From the NCBI RefSeq assembly GCF_030816965.1, contig NZ_JAUSYQ010000002.1, positions 10,034,001 through 10,098,000 of the forward strand: a DNA stretch of 64,000 nucleotides, written 5' to 3'. Position 1 is the stretch's first letter. Each line of letters begins with the position of its first letter. A program made the translations under genes and the position numbers. This document shows positions 16,633-25,983 of this stretch, piece by piece. The notes below the pieces were generated by a model. That model worked only from the letters and a program-made list of their open reading frames with translations, did no database searches and was not told the DNA's origin. Source of the stretch: Streptomyces canus. Lineage in GTDB: Bacteria > Actinomycetota > Actinomycetes > Streptomycetales > Streptomycetaceae.

Positions 16633-17976
16633 ATGAGTTCGACCAGCAGAAAGTACCGCCGCACAGCCTGTACGGGCCTGGCCCTCGCCCTTCCCCTCGC
16701 CGCCCTGGCCGCCTGTGGCGGCGGAAGCGGTGGTGACACCTCCGCCGCGGCGGGCAGCGGCAAGGGCGCCATCAGCGTCTGGGCCCACCAGGGCCAGAAG
16801 AGCGAGGACACCGCACTGCAGAAAGCGGTGAAGTCCTTCAACTCCTCACAGAGCAACATCAAGGTCGACCTGAAGCTGATCCCCGGCAACGACTACACCA
16901 AGACCATCACCGCCACCGACGCGTCCAAGCTGCCGGACGTGATGGAGTTCGACGGCCCGACCATGGCGAACTTCGTCTACAACAAGAAGCTCGCCCCGAT
17001 CGACACCTACGTCTCCGCCAGGACCCTGGCCAACGCCACCGACGCGAGCAAGGCGCAGGGCGAGATCAACGGCAAGCACTACGGCCTGGGCATGTACGAC
17101 TCCGGGCTCGGCATATACGGCAACAAGAAGCTCCTGGACGCGGCAGGGGTGAAGTACCCGACCAACCTGTCCGACGACTGGACGGCGGACCAGTTCACCG
17201 CCGCCCTCAAGGCCCTCAAGGTCAAGGACTCCGACGGCAAAACCCTCGACCTCCAGGAGACCGGCGGCTACGCCAACGAGTGGGGTACCTACGGCTTCGC
17301 CCCGATCGTCTGGTCGGCCGGCGGTTCGCTGCTGAAGGACGGTAAGGCGGAAGGGGCCCTCGACACCCCGGCCGTGGTCTCCGCCATGAAGACGTTCCAG
17401 TCCTGGAAGCCCTACGTCGACCCCAACACCGACGGCAACGCGTTCGCCAAGGGCCGGGTCGCCCTGAGCTGGGTCGGCCACTGGATGTACCCCACCTACA
17501 GCAAGGCCCTCGGCAGCGACCTCGTCGTGCTGCCGCTGCCCGACTTCGGCAACGGCCCCAAGACCGGCCAGGGCTCCTGGGCCTGGGGCATCGGCGCCGA
17601 CACGAAGAACGCCAAGGCAGCGGGCGCGTTCATGGACTACCTCCTCAACGACACCAACATCGCCGCCATGACGACGGCCAACGGCGCCCCGCCCGCCACC
17701 AAGACCGCGCTCGCCAAGAGTGAGCTGTACAAGCAGGGCGGCCCGCTGCAGCTCTTCGCCGACCAACTCGCCAAGCCCTGCGGCGACAGCGACATCACCA
17801 AGTCCTGCGTCTCGGTCACCCGCCCGGTCACCGCCGGATATCCCACCGTCACCGCCAAGTTCAGCGACGCCCTGAACTCGATCTACGGCGGTGCCGACCC
17901 CAAGAGCGCCCTGGCCAAGGCTGCCCGAGCAATCGACCAGGACTTCTCCGACAACGCCGGCTACAAGATCCCGTAG
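16633..17976 (+). CDS. Sugar ABC transporter lipoprotein binding protein
   Basis: A 447-residue family-1 solute-binding protein. The signal peptide with lipobox LAACG (about residues 24-28, cysteine retained after cleavage) indicates anchoring to the outer face of the membrane. The mature part has AISVWAHQGQ and the sugar-binding-protein pattern GSWAWGIGADTKN in the second lobe. It sits 88 bp after lacI and 61 bp before the first permease, separated from it by a strong hairpin that probably keeps it more abundant than the permeases. It likely binds the oligosaccharide or glycoside degraded by the GH1 and GH32-like enzymes. Confidence 0.93.
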   Translation: MSSTSRKYRRTACTGLALALPLAALAACGGGSGGDTSAAAGSGKGAISVWAHQGQKSEDTALQKAVKSFNSSQSNIKVDLKLIPGNDYTKTITATDASKLPDVMEFDGPTMANFVYNKKLAPIDTYVSARTLANATDASKAQGEINGKHYGLGMYDSGLGIYGNKKLLDAAGVKYPTNLSDDWTADQFTAALKALKVKDSDGKTLDLQETGGYANEWGTYGFAPIVWSAGGSLLKDGKAEGALDTPAVVSAMKTFQSWKPYVDPNTDGNAFAKGRVALSWVGHWMYPTYSKALGSDLVVLPLPDFGNGPKTGQGSWAWGIGADTKNAKAAGAFMDYLLNDTNIAAMTTANGAPPATKTALAKSELYKQGGPLQLFADQLAKPCGDSDITKSCVSVTRPVTAGYPTVTAKFSDALNSIYGGADPKSALAKAARAIDQDFSDNAGYKIP

Positions 17977-17987
17977 GACCCATCGGC

Positions 17988-18018
17988 CGGGGCGGGCGCG
18001 GCTACCGCGCCCGCCCCG
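17988..18018 (+). terminator. Intra-operon hairpin after the sugar binding protein
   Basis: A perfect 14-bp GC stem (17988-18001 with 18005-18018) and a 3-nt loop lies 12 nt after the binding-protein stop and 20 nt before the permease start. It lacks a U tract. It could act as an attenuator or an mRNA-stabilising end, giving more binding protein than permease. Confidence 0.65.
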
Positions 18019-18037
18019 CCGGGAACAGGACCCTCCC

Positions 18038-19045
18038 GTGACATCCGTGGAACCCGCGCACGCTGCGCCGCCCGGCCCGGAGCAGGCCCCGTCCGCGACA
18101 ACCGTGACAACCGCGCCGCTGACGCGATCGGCACGGCCGGGCCGCAAGAACCGCGACTGGCTGCACGGACTGCTCATGTCCGCCCCGGCCGTCAGCGGAC
18201 TCATCGCCTTTGTCGGCGTGCCGTTCGGCTACGCCGTGGTGCTCTCGTTCTACAACGTGCGCCTCGGCTCCCCGCTGGCACCGTCCTTCTTCGGCCTGGA
18301 GCAGTACCGGCGGCTGTTCACCGACCCCGACCTGTCCGGCCCGTTCCTGCGGGCGCTGCTGAACAACCTGACCTTCGCCGTGGTCGTCGTACCGCTGCAG
18401 ACCGGCCTCGCGCTCGCACTGGCGATCCTGCTCAACCGCAAGCTCAAGGCCATCGGCCTGTTCCGCTCCCTGTTTTTCATGCCGGTCGTCTTCCCCATGG
18501 CGCTGGTCGCCGTGATCTGGCGACTCATCCTCGCCCGCAGCGGTCAGGGCATGCTCAACTCGGCGCTGCACGCGGTGAGTTTCGGCAACTGGGGCGCCTT
18601 CGACTGGCTCGGCGACTCCGCCACCGCGATGGCCTCGATCATCGTGCTGTCCGTCTGGCAGGGCGTCGGCTTCCAGATGGTCATCCTGCTCGCCGGTCTC
18701 CAGCAGATCCCGGGTGAGCTCTACGAGGCCGCCGAACTCGACCGCGCGAGCCGCTGGCAGCAGTTCCGCCACGTCACCCTGCCCGGCATCCGCGGCACCC
18801 TCGTCTTCGTCGCGATGCTCACCTCGGTGCTGTCCTTCCGGGTCTTCGACCAGGTCTACGTCCTCGTCAAGGGCGGCGGTCTCGACGAGGACGCTGCCCG
18901 CACCGTGATGTACCAGGCCGTCACCACCGCCTTCGACCAGAACAACATCGGCCAGGCGTCCGCGATCACCGTCGTCTTCTTCCTGATCGTCGTCGCCCTG
19001 ACCCTCCTCCAGCGCCGCGTCGTGCGCCCCGGAAACGAGGACTGA
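18038..19045 (+). CDS. Sugar ABC transporter permease (MalF-type)
   Basis: A 335-residue permease with six predicted membrane segments and the cytoplasmic EAA loop (GELYEAAELDRASRWQQFRH). It fits the carbohydrate-uptake-1 family. The GTG at 18038 is preceded by AGGA at 18026; the open frame extends upstream across the hairpin but that part is not protein-like. It overlaps in function with the next gene to form the heterodimeric channel. No ATPase gene is present in the locus; such systems in Streptomyces commonly share the MsiK ATPase (known for the genus). Confidence 0.92.
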   Translation: MTSVEPAHAAPPGPEQAPSATTVTTAPLTRSARPGRKNRDWLHGLLMSAPAVSGLIAFVGVPFGYAVVLSFYNVRLGSPLAPSFFGLEQYRRLFTDPDLSGPFLRALLNNLTFAVVVVPLQTGLALALAILLNRKLKAIGLFRSLFFMPVVFPMALVAVIWRLILARSGQGMLNSALHAVSFGNWGAFDWLGDSATAMASIIVLSVWQGVGFQMVILLAGLQQIPGELYEAAELDRASRWQQFRHVTLPGIRGTLVFVAMLTSVLSFRVFDQVYVLVKGGGLDEDAARTVMYQAVTTAFDQNNIGQASAITVVFFLIVVALTLLQRRVVRPGNED

Positions 19046-19046
19046 C

Positions 19047-19907
19047 ATGAATACGAGCACGAGCCCGGGCGTGATCCGCAGGCCCCTGCGCCGATTCCTC
19101 GACTACGCCGTCCTCAGCGTCCTGGCGTTCATCTTCGCGTTGCCCGTCCTCTACCTGTTCATGGGCAGCCTCAAGCCGTCCGACGAGGTCCTCAATGGAC
19201 TCTCCGGTTTCCTCCCCACCCACCTGTCCTTCGACAATTACACCGCCGTCCTTGACAGCCTCAACTCCGACAGCACGGGCTACATCTGGCGCTTCATGGG
19301 CATCTCGCTGCTGCTGGCGTTCGTGGTCGTCACCGGTGGCCTGTTCGTCAATTCCATGGCGGCGTACGGGCTGTCGCGGCTGAAGTGGCGCGGCCGTGAA
19401 GCCGTCTTCACTCTCGTACTACTCCTGATGTTGGTCCCCTTCGAGTCCGTCGCCGTGCCGCTCTTCTATATGTTCAACGGCCAGCGCAACACGCTCTTCA
19501 TCCAGGCGATCCCGTTCATCGCCAACGCCTTCTCCATTTACCAGTTCCACACGTTCTTCCGCTCGATTCCGCCGAGCATCGAGGAAGCTGCCCGCCTCGA
19601 CGGCGCGGGCCCCTGGCGCACCTTCTTCGCGATCATCGTGCCGATGTCGAAACCGGCTTTTGCCTCGGTCGCGATCCTGACGTTCCTCACTCAGTGGGGT
19701 TCCTTCCTGTGGCCGGTCCTGATGGTCTCCGACCCGTCGGTACGCCCGCTGCCGCTGGAGATGAGTGTCTTCCAGGGCCAACTGCCCCCGGACTGGGGGC
19801 AGATCCTCGCCTTCGGTGTCCTCCTGGTCCTGCCTGTACTGATCGTCTTCGCCTTCTTCCAACGCTGGTTCGTCCAGGGCGTCGCCAGCTCCGCCGTCAA
19901 GGGCTGA
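19047..19907 (+). CDS. Sugar ABC transporter permease (MalG-type)
   Basis: A 286-residue permease with about six membrane segments and the EAA motif (EEAARLDGAGPWRTFFAIIV). It forms the second half of the channel with the preceding permease. The start lies 1 nt after the upstream stop (TGACATG), so translation is coupled. The nearby genes suggest that it imports an oligosaccharide or beta-glucoside/fructoside. The last gene of the operon; no ATPase follows. Confidence 0.92.
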   Translation: MNTSTSPGVIRRPLRRFLDYAVLSVLAFIFALPVLYLFMGSLKPSDEVLNGLSGFLPTHLSFDNYTAVLDSLNSDSTGYIWRFMGISLLLAFVVVTGGLFVNSMAAYGLSRLKWRGREAVFTLVLLLMLVPFESVAVPLFYMFNGQRNTLFIQAIPFIANAFSIYQFHTFFRSIPPSIEEAARLDGAGPWRTFFAIIVPMSKPAFASVAILTFLTQWGSFLWPVLMVSDPSVRPLPLEMSVFQGQLPPDWGQILAFGVLLVLPVLIVFAFFQRWFVQGVASSAVKG

Positions 19908-20175
19908 CCTTGGTCGTCGGCTGAAAGTGACGAGATGAGTGTCCAGGTCCGGTCGCTCGCCCGGGTGACCTCGAGCCGCGTGGCTACTGAAGCCTGGCCG
20001 GACCGTTCATCTCGACGCCGGTGCAACTGGAAGACCTCAGCCGGCCCCCGCGCCACCGGGCCCGTTCGCTGGAATGGGTATCCGCTGCGCCGAGGTTCGC
20101 CCGCGTCGGCTGAGCTGGAGCGACGTCCCGGATTCCGTATCGGGCAGACTTTCCAGGAGCGGCAGGGGCCATTGA

Positions 20176-20420
20176 GGGGCCACAAGGACAGGAACAGCTC
20201 GACAAGCAGCACACAGGACTGACAGCGATCAACACGTCTGACCTGGGAAAACGTCAAAGATGAGCGTTGATCGGCAAGGGTCGCCAAGATCCTCAAAGGA
20301 CTCATAATCCGTCGGCCGTGGGTTCGAGTCCCACCCGCCCCACCTGTGCAGGCTTCTGACCTGCGGAAACGTTCATTTTCGGGTGTCGGAGCGTCAACTT
20401 TGCCTGAACGGACTGAATCC
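20176..20420 (+). repeat. tRNA-half repeat, copy 1
   Basis: About 245 bp, shared with copies at 22347, 27057 and 41629. It contains ACAAGGACAGGAACAG, TCTGACCTGGGAAAACG and CGCCAAGATCCTCAAA. It then has a block at 20298-20343 equal to the 3' half of a tRNA: anticodon loop CTCATAA (CAU), variable loop, T stem-loop GTGGGTTCGAGTCCCAC and acceptor strand CCGCCCC. TCTGACCTGCGGAAACG follows. No matching 5' acceptor strand is present, so it is not a complete tRNA. It looks like an attachment-site-like tRNA fragment. Confidence 0.85.
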
Positions 20421-20519
20421 CCGCTGCTCGCGGGTTTTGGTGCCAGGTTCGTCTGAGTCCGCTGAGGCCCTTCTGACCTGCATGGACGTGAGTGGACGCG
20501 TTGCCAGTGAGATGTGTTC

Positions 20520-21276
20520 TGCTCGGCTCTGCTGCGGCAGGGGCGTGCATTGAGGCCATCCTGAGGCCGGATGGGTGGTGCGGTCGCCGACGTGGGTCCG
20601 TCCACGTCGTCCAGGGCGTATTTGTGCAGGCAGGCACGGTGCTGATGGCAGGTCTTCTCGACCGCGGCCGACAGATTCTGAAGCAAATGCCAGCGATCGG
20701 CCACCTCGGTCGCGTCCGTGCCGCCTCCTTGATCGCGCGACTGTAGCCGCTGTCGCGGTCCCGGCAGACGATCTCGACGCCGGGGTGCGCGGTGAGCCAG
20801 ACGGCGAGAGTCTCGCTGGTGCGGTCGGCCAGCAGGTCGACCGGGGCGGACTTCTCGACGTCGACCAGGATGGTCCCGTAGGTGCGCGAGCGGCGGAAGG
20901 CGAAGTCGTCGACACCAAGCACCCGCGGACTGCGGGCGGGCACCTCGGGCGTGTGCAGCTGGCCGAGCAGCCGGGCCTTGCCGGTGGGCACGGCCAGCGA
21001 GTTGCACAGCCACATGCCCGGACGACCGCCCGCCACGAGTGCGACGGACCGCCACAACTCCTTCACTCCGGGGCCGGCGCGGGAATAACGCGTGGTCAGA
21101 CCCTCGATCTGCTCGACGAAGGTGCGTCGCCTGCAATCGGGTGCGTCGCAGAAGAACCGCCGGACCTCCAGCTTCACCACCAGGCGGCGCCCGCCGGCGG
21201 GATGCTCGGCGAGCCGCCGCCCGTAACGGCTGTGCGCCCGACGCGAGGCGTCCTTCACCCCAGACAGAACCTCCAT
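20520..21276 (-). pseudogene. ISL3-family transposase relic
   Basis: From ATG at 21274-21276 the sequence resembles an ISL3-type transposase: RFFCDAPDCRRRTFVEQIE (a zinc-knuckle-like part), VLGVDDFAFRRSRTYGTIL with the first catalytic aspartate, LLADRTSETLAVWL and CRDRDSGYSRAIKEAA with the second. The frame then breaks near 20740 and ADRWHLLQNLSAAVEKTCHQ continues in another frame. The sequence is lost near 20520 close to tRNA-half repeat copy 1. The extreme N-terminus and C-terminus are missing and no terminal inverted repeats were seen, so the element is dead. It may have landed in the repeat. Confidence 0.75.
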
Positions 21277-21518
21277 GACCAGGGCATTCCCGCCGTCAAA
21301 CGTAAGGCGCCAGGCCGACGATCGTGACCGTCATGAAAATCCGACCGGAACCGATTTCAAAGATCGCCATCAGCTGGCGCCCTACTCGTACGACAAGGGC
21401 TTCAAACACGCCATCGACCGGGTGAGATGCGGCGGCACGTGGATGGGTGATGGCTATCTTGCAACCACCAAGGGCGAAGCGTAAGGGCTGCCCCGGGCAG
21501 GGAGCAAGGAGTGGGTCG

Positions 21519-21836
21519 ATGGGGCAAAAGTATCTTCAGCGTTTCGTCTATGCCGAGGGCGTCACCAAGCCTGCACTCGATGAGGCGTGGGGCGAAGCCT
21601 TCAAGGCGTTCGCCCGGTCGGGCAACTGGGGCGACGTCGACAGCGGCATCGTGCACCACCAGACGTACGGCACCGGATGGGGCGGGTACGCGCTGATCGA
21701 AGTGGAGGACCCCGAGGCCTTCGGGCGCTACCAGATGTTCCACAACCAGACCTACGGCCACGTCGTCCACGTCACCTTCGAACCCCTGTGGGACATGGAT
21801 CGGGCGTTCGAGGCGACCATCCGCGAGCTGAAGTGA
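21519..21836 (+). CDS. Conserved hypothetical protein, dimeric alpha-beta barrel-like
   Basis: A 105-residue protein from ATG at 21519 with AAGGAG at 21506. The composition (KYLQRFVYAEGVTKP, then YALIEVEDPEAFGRYQMFHN and HVVHVTFEPLWDMD) resembles the small ferredoxin-like Dabb/DUF3303-type proteins, which often act as stress-induced binding or monooxygenase-like domains. No catalytic residue can be assigned. It stands alone and is followed by a hairpin terminator, inside the block between tRNA-half repeats 1 and 2. Confidence 0.7.
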   Translation: MGQKYLQRFVYAEGVTKPALDEAWGEAFKAFARSGNWGDVDSGIVHHQTYGTGWGGYALIEVEDPEAFGRYQMFHNQTYGHVVHVTFEPLWDMDRAFEATIRELK

Positions 21837-21854
21837 ATGTACGACGCAGACGGT

Positions 21855-21883
21855 GGTCCCTCCCCGGGTACAGGCGAGGGACC
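21855..21883 (+). terminator. Hairpin after the 105-residue hypothetical gene
   Basis: GGTCCCTC (21855-21862) pairs with GAGGGACC (21876-21883) across a 13-nt loop, 18 nt after the stop. No U tract follows, as is usual for actinobacterial terminators. The rest of 21884-22346 shows no supported gene. Confidence 0.45.
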
Positions 21884-22346
21884 GCTGTGGAGTGCGTCAG
21901 CCGGTGAAGCCGGACTGGTGGCCGAGCTCGCCGGCCTCGGCGCCCCGTGTGGGATGCGGGGTGACAGCACTGCTTCCGCCTCGCCCAGGCACATGCCCAA
22001 GGCGATGAAGCGGTGCCGTCGGCATCCGGTGAAGTCCTGGTCCAGGGCGAGGACTTGGGCCGCTGGGCGCTGGGCCCGGACGTGCCGCCGCGGCCATCTC
22101 CTGGCTGCCTGGGTCCGGGAGGCCGAGACCAACGGATCAGGTCCAATCCAGGGCTTCGCCGGATTCCTGCGCCAGGACTGGGACGCCGTCCTCGCCGGGG
22201 CTCCGCCCCGACACCGGGGGGCGGAGCCTCTGCGCGTTGGAAGGGAGATCCGCTGTGGGCAGGTTCGAGACCTGCTCGCGAACTGGAGCGACAGTCCACC
22301 CTTGCCTTCGTTCCGGGCGCCAAGGGCCTCATTGAGGCCGCGTTGA

Positions 22347-22590
22347 GGCCGCAAGGACAGGAACAGACTGACAAGGGTTGCGAGGCATCAGCAGAGGTTT
22401 GCGGCCCTGACCTGCAGAAACGCCAAGAATGGGTGAAGAAACGCAAGGCCCGCCAAGATCCTCAAAGGACTCATAATCCGCCGGCCGTGGGTTCGAGTCC
22501 CACCCGCCCCACTTGAAACGTCGCCTGACCTGCGGAAGCGTTCCTCGTGAGGTGTTGGGGCATCAACTGCGGCTCAACGGACTGAATCCG
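22347..22590 (+). repeat. tRNA-half repeat, copy 2
   Basis: Same organisation as copy 1, with the tRNA 3'-half block at 22467-22512 (one change, CCG for CCGT after the anticodon arm). The upstream part (from about 22230, with CTGCGCGTTGGAA and GATCCGCTG) matches copy 4, and a downstream block at about 22850-22905 (GAGTACCGGGCAGGC) also matches copy 4, so the full unit may reach several hundred bp. No gene was found between 22591 and 23075. Confidence 0.85.
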
Positions 22591-23075
22591 CTGCGCGCGT
22601 CGTTGGAACCGCGCGTACGCCGCGCCGCTCGGATGGCCCCCAACCCCTTCTGACCTGCGGCGGAGTGGGCGGTCGAGATAGGCACCGGCTTCCGGGGCGT
22701 GCTGCCTTCGAGCTCGGAACGAAGGCTGAGGGACCAGGCGGGGACCAGGACGGCGCTGACGTGCCCGCGCCGACGGGGTCCCGGGAGCTGACCGCCCCGT
22801 TTTCGTTCGCCTGCTACGGAGGCATGGGGCTGTTGTCCGTGGCGCGGCCGGTCGAGTACCGGGCAGGCAGCGGAGGCGGCGCAGATGCCGGCGCGTCTGG
22901 CGCGTCGGCAGTGGATTGGACGACGCCGGCTGCTGCCTGAGCTGTGGACGGACTGCCGCCCACGCGCCGCTCGATCCTCGGCGTCGGCCAGGGAACGCAT
23001 TCCTCAGTGAGGGTTCGCGCATCGGCGGCAGTCCGTCGTCACCGTGTCTGCTGCCCGGCCAGGACCATACGGGGA

Positions 23076-23879
23076 TCAGCGCAGGACCAGCAGGACGGCC
23101 AGCGCGATGAGCAGCGAATCGATCCGGTCCAGCAAACCGCCGGAGCCGGGTAGCCAGCGGCCGGCGTCCTTCGTCTGTGCACCTCTTTTGATCATGGATT
23201 CGAGAAGGTCGCCGGCCGGGCCGCCGACCGCCACCGCCACCGCCATCGGCCAGCTCAGCGCGGACAGCACGGCGAGCACACCGAGGCCGGCCGCAGCCCC
23301 GGCCAGGGTGCCGCTCCACCGCTTGGCCGGTGACAGTGGGGACAGCCGCGGCCCGCCGAGCCCTCTACCGGCGAAGTACGCGATGATGTCGGCGACCGAG
23401 ACCGCCACGAACAGCGCAAGCGCGCTCGCCCCGAGCGGCACCAGCGCGGCCAGCACACTCAGCCAGGCCAGCCCGAGCAGGCCGGCGCGGAGCCGGTGCA
23501 GGCCCTGGTCGGCGTCGCCGGTCAGGAGCGGCACTGCGGCCACCGCGAGCGCCCCGATCGCGACCACACGGAGCACCTGTCCGGGGGCCAACCAGGCGGC
23601 CAGTACCACGCCTGCCACCGCCGCGGCCAGCACAATCCGGTCCACCCAGCCCAGCCGCATCAGCCCGCCGAACTCCATGACGGCAATCACCCCGACCGCG
23701 ATGGCGATGCCCGCGGCGCCCGGGCGGCCCAACCAGAACGCACCGGTGACCACTGGCACTCCGACCGCCCAGGCGCACCACCGGATCAGCAGCTCGCGGC
23801 GCCGGGACGCCGCCACCGCGATGCCGCCCAGTGCCAGCGCCCCACCGAGGTAGGGCGCCAGGGAAGCCACGGTGATCAC
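23076..23879 (-). CDS. CdsA-like phosphatidate cytidylyltransferase
   Basis: A 267-residue integral membrane protein with about eight hydrophobic segments. The family signature is near the C-terminus (MIKRGAQTKDAGRWLPGSGG then LLDRIDSLL), matching the CDP-diglyceride synthetase pattern SxxKR..KD.G..LPGHGG..DR.D (the His is Ser here). The enzyme type makes CDP-diacylglycerol from phosphatidate and CTP for phospholipid head-group attachment. It starts at GTG 23877-23879, overlapping the stop of the upstream gene (GTGA), so the two are translationally coupled. Its pairing with a GNAT-aminotransferase fusion is unusual and may point to a modified lipid. The genome probably holds another housekeeping cdsA. 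Confidence 0.85.
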   Translation of the reverse strand: MITVASLAPYLGGALALGGIAVAASRRRELLIRWCAWAVGVPVVTGAFWLGRPGAAGIAIAVGVIAVMEFGGLMRLGWVDRIVLAAAVAGVVLAAWLAPGQVLRVVAIGALAVAAVPLLTGDADQGLHRLRAGLLGLAWLSVLAALVPLGASALALFVAVSVADIIAYFAGRGLGGPRLSPLSPAKRWSGTLAGAAAGLGVLAVLSALSWPMAVAVAVGGPAGDLLESMIKRGAQTKDAGRWLPGSGGLLDRIDSLLIALAVLLVLR

Positions 23880-25654
23880 CGTGCGGATCCGGCGGCGGGA
23901 ACGCCCTCAGACATGGAAAGGAGCGAGGCCGAACTCGGCCGCAGTACGCCCAGGGCGGCCTGGAAGGCGGCCACAATGCGCGCGTTCTCGGCGGTGTCCT
24001 TGACCGCGATGCGCACCGTGCGCCCCTGGTACGCCGACGACAACGGCGACAGGTCGCGCAGGTACACGTCGTGGCGGCGGCACTCGTTCACCACTTGTGC
24101 GGCACTCGGCCCGCCGGACGGCAGGGTCACGGTGAGGAAGTTGGCCACGGCCTCTTCGACCATCAGGTCCTCGTCCAGCCCGGCCAGGTCGGCGGCCAGC
24201 TGCCGGCGCAGCGAGTGGGTGCGAAGCCAGCAGTCGCTGTAGTACGCCGGGTCCCGCAGGGCTGCCACTGCGGCCAGCTGCGCCGGGAGGCTGACCGGCC
24301 AGGGCGGCGTCCATCGGCGTAGCTGTGCCGCCGTGATCGGCTCGGCCACCAGATACGCGGCCCGCATACCGGATAGCGCATACATCTTCGACAATGAGGT
24401 GCAGACCACTACCCGCGGGTGCATCGCGGCGAGGCCCGCGAGCGATTCGGCCAGATCGACGTAGCCCAGGTAGGCCTCATCGATCCACCAGCGGGTTCGG
24501 GCCGGCGCGGCGGCGATCAGCGAGCGCAGCTCCGCCGCCGGTGCGTGGCGTCCGGTCGGGTTGTTCGGGTTGATCACCACCACGAGGTCGTAGCGGCCGG
24601 ACCTGACGACAGCAGACAGCCGGTCCGGATCGATCCGCCAGCCGTCTTCGCGGCGCAACCGGAACCGGTCCACCCGGCACCCGATCACCCTCTCCGTGAC
24701 GTGGGCGTACTCGCCGTAGCCGGGGTCTGTCAGAAGCACCCTGCTCTCAGGGGTCAGCCACTGGCCGAACGCCCTGTAGATCAGGTCGGACGAACCGGCG
24801 CCGACCGCGAGCGTCTCTGCCGGCAGCGCCCGGGCCGTGGCGATTTCCGCCAGCAGGCCCTCGGCGCTGGTCGGCGGCGAGGTCCGAGCGGCCCAGGCTG
24901 GATCTTCCGCGAGCGCCGCCCGCACCCCGGGGGCTGGTGGGAACCAGGCGTCCAGCACGTCGGCCGCGACTATCTGATGGCGCCGGTGCAGGCTGCGGAA
25001 GTCCGTGCCAATGGCGGTGAACGAGGCGCCGCCGTGTTCGCAGCCGTCCGGCCGGGGTGCGAACGGCACGTCCAGCCGCCAGTCCACCTCGGACCGCAGA
25101 CGCTCCAACGTGGTGCCGTAACGGTCCATCGTGGCCTTCGTCAGCTCGGTCACGCTGCCGGTCAGCACCTCGAACGTCAACGCACCGCTGTGGACGGTAC
25201 GGCCGACCGGGCGCAGGCCGGCGGCCAGGTACATGTTGAGCAGTTCGGTGCGCCCCATCGCCACCACCCGGCGACCGCCCCGGGCGGCGATCCAGCGCAG
25301 TGCCGCGTACATCAGCAGCGGTGCCGCCGCGGAGGCCCGCCAGCGCGGCTCGACGGTGAGGATACGCACCTCGAACAGATCGTCCTCGGTCAGCAACGGC
25401 AGCTCGTCGCGGGTCAGGTACTTGTCCAGTGCGAACAGCCCCAACCAGGGCGGAGTCAGGCTGACAAAGCCGATTCGGGTCGTGCCTCGCGCCGCGACCA
25501 GGTAGACGTTGTCGCCGTCCAGCCCGTCGCGAAGCCGCCCGGTCGGATCCGGCGCGTGCTGGCCCAACTCCTGCGCGTACACCCGGTGACGTAATTCGTG
25601 GATCCATGCAAGATCCTCCGGAGTGGCAACGCGCAGCTGCAGGTCGCGGCCCAT
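23876..25654 (-). CDS. GNAT acyltransferase fused to a class I/II aminotransferase
   Basis: A 592-residue two-domain protein. Residues 1-190 form a GNAT-type N-acyltransferase (RVATPEDLAWIHELRHRVYA, then ILTVEPRWRASAAAPLLMYA). Residues 210-592 form a fold-type-I PLP enzyme of the histidinol-phosphate aminotransferase/CobD group: PNNPTG at 363-368, DEAY at 392-395, the PLP lysine K423 in TSLSK, and a substrate arginine after it (R431). CobD-like members decarboxylate threonine phosphate; aminotransferase activity is equally possible. ATG at 25652-25654 has AGAGG upstream. It is coupled by GTGA overlap to the CdsA-like gene, so the operon probably makes or attaches an amino-containing lipid head group (inference). 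Confidence 0.88.
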   Translation of the reverse strand: MGRDLQLRVATPEDLAWIHELRHRVYAQELGQHAPDPTGRLRDGLDGDNVYLVAARGTTRIGFVSLTPPWLGLFALDKYLTRDELPLLTEDDLFEVRILTVEPRWRASAAAPLLMYAALRWIAARGGRRVVAMGRTELLNMYLAAGLRPVGRTVHSGALTFEVLTGSVTELTKATMDRYGTTLERLRSEVDWRLDVPFAPRPDGCEHGGASFTAIGTDFRSLHRRHQIVAADVLDAWFPPAPGVRAALAEDPAWAARTSPPTSAEGLLAEIATARALPAETLAVGAGSSDLIYRAFGQWLTPESRVLLTDPGYGEYAHVTERVIGCRVDRFRLRREDGWRIDPDRLSAVVRSGRYDLVVVINPNNPTGRHAPAAELRSLIAAAPARTRWWIDEAYLGYVDLAESLAGLAAMHPRVVVCTSLSKMYALSGMRAAYLVAEPITAAQLRRWTPPWPVSLPAQLAAVAALRDPAYYSDCWLRTHSLRRQLAADLAGLDEDLMVEEAVANFLTVTLPSGGPSAAQVVNECRRHDVYLRDLSPLSSAYQGRTVRIAVKDTAENARIVAAFQAALGVLRPSSASLLSMSEGVPAAGSAR

Positions 25655-25983
25655 GAGTACCTCTTTCGACGCAGGGTGGGACCCCAGCGTGGGGAACGCA
25701 GACCGGCCGCGCCAGTGCCAAGCGGCCCACTCCCCCTAAGCACGCGTACTCAGGCGCAGTCGCCCCCTGGGTGCTCCGTCCACGGAGGTCAGTGGTCGCG
25801 ACTACCGAGGACGATCTTGGGTGTCCAGGCCATCGGCTGGACGAACACCGTCGCCGCAACCGACCACTACCAGTCACGCACCGACCACATCACCACACTT
25901 GTCGATCTTGCAGCCTTAGCCTCGGGCTTTCACGAAGAAGGCCGCCAGAGGGCTGACCAAATACGCGAGGGCGTCTCTGAGCT

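Noticed and set aside
18002..19060. A 352-codon minus-strand frame opposite the first sugar permease
   Set aside because: Composition (many His, Glu, Asp, Gly, Gln) is that of antisense to a membrane protein; no domain.
20298..20343. A complete tRNA gene with CAU anticodon
   Set aside because: The 3' half folds well but no 5' acceptor strand GGGGCGG or D arm precedes it. The same holds for the other three copies.
20302..20400. Peptides VGRVGLEPTADGL and GGTRTHGRRIMSPLRIL in minus-strand frames at each repeat
   Set aside because: They are antisense translation of the tRNA fragment, a common false gene in Streptomyces annotation.
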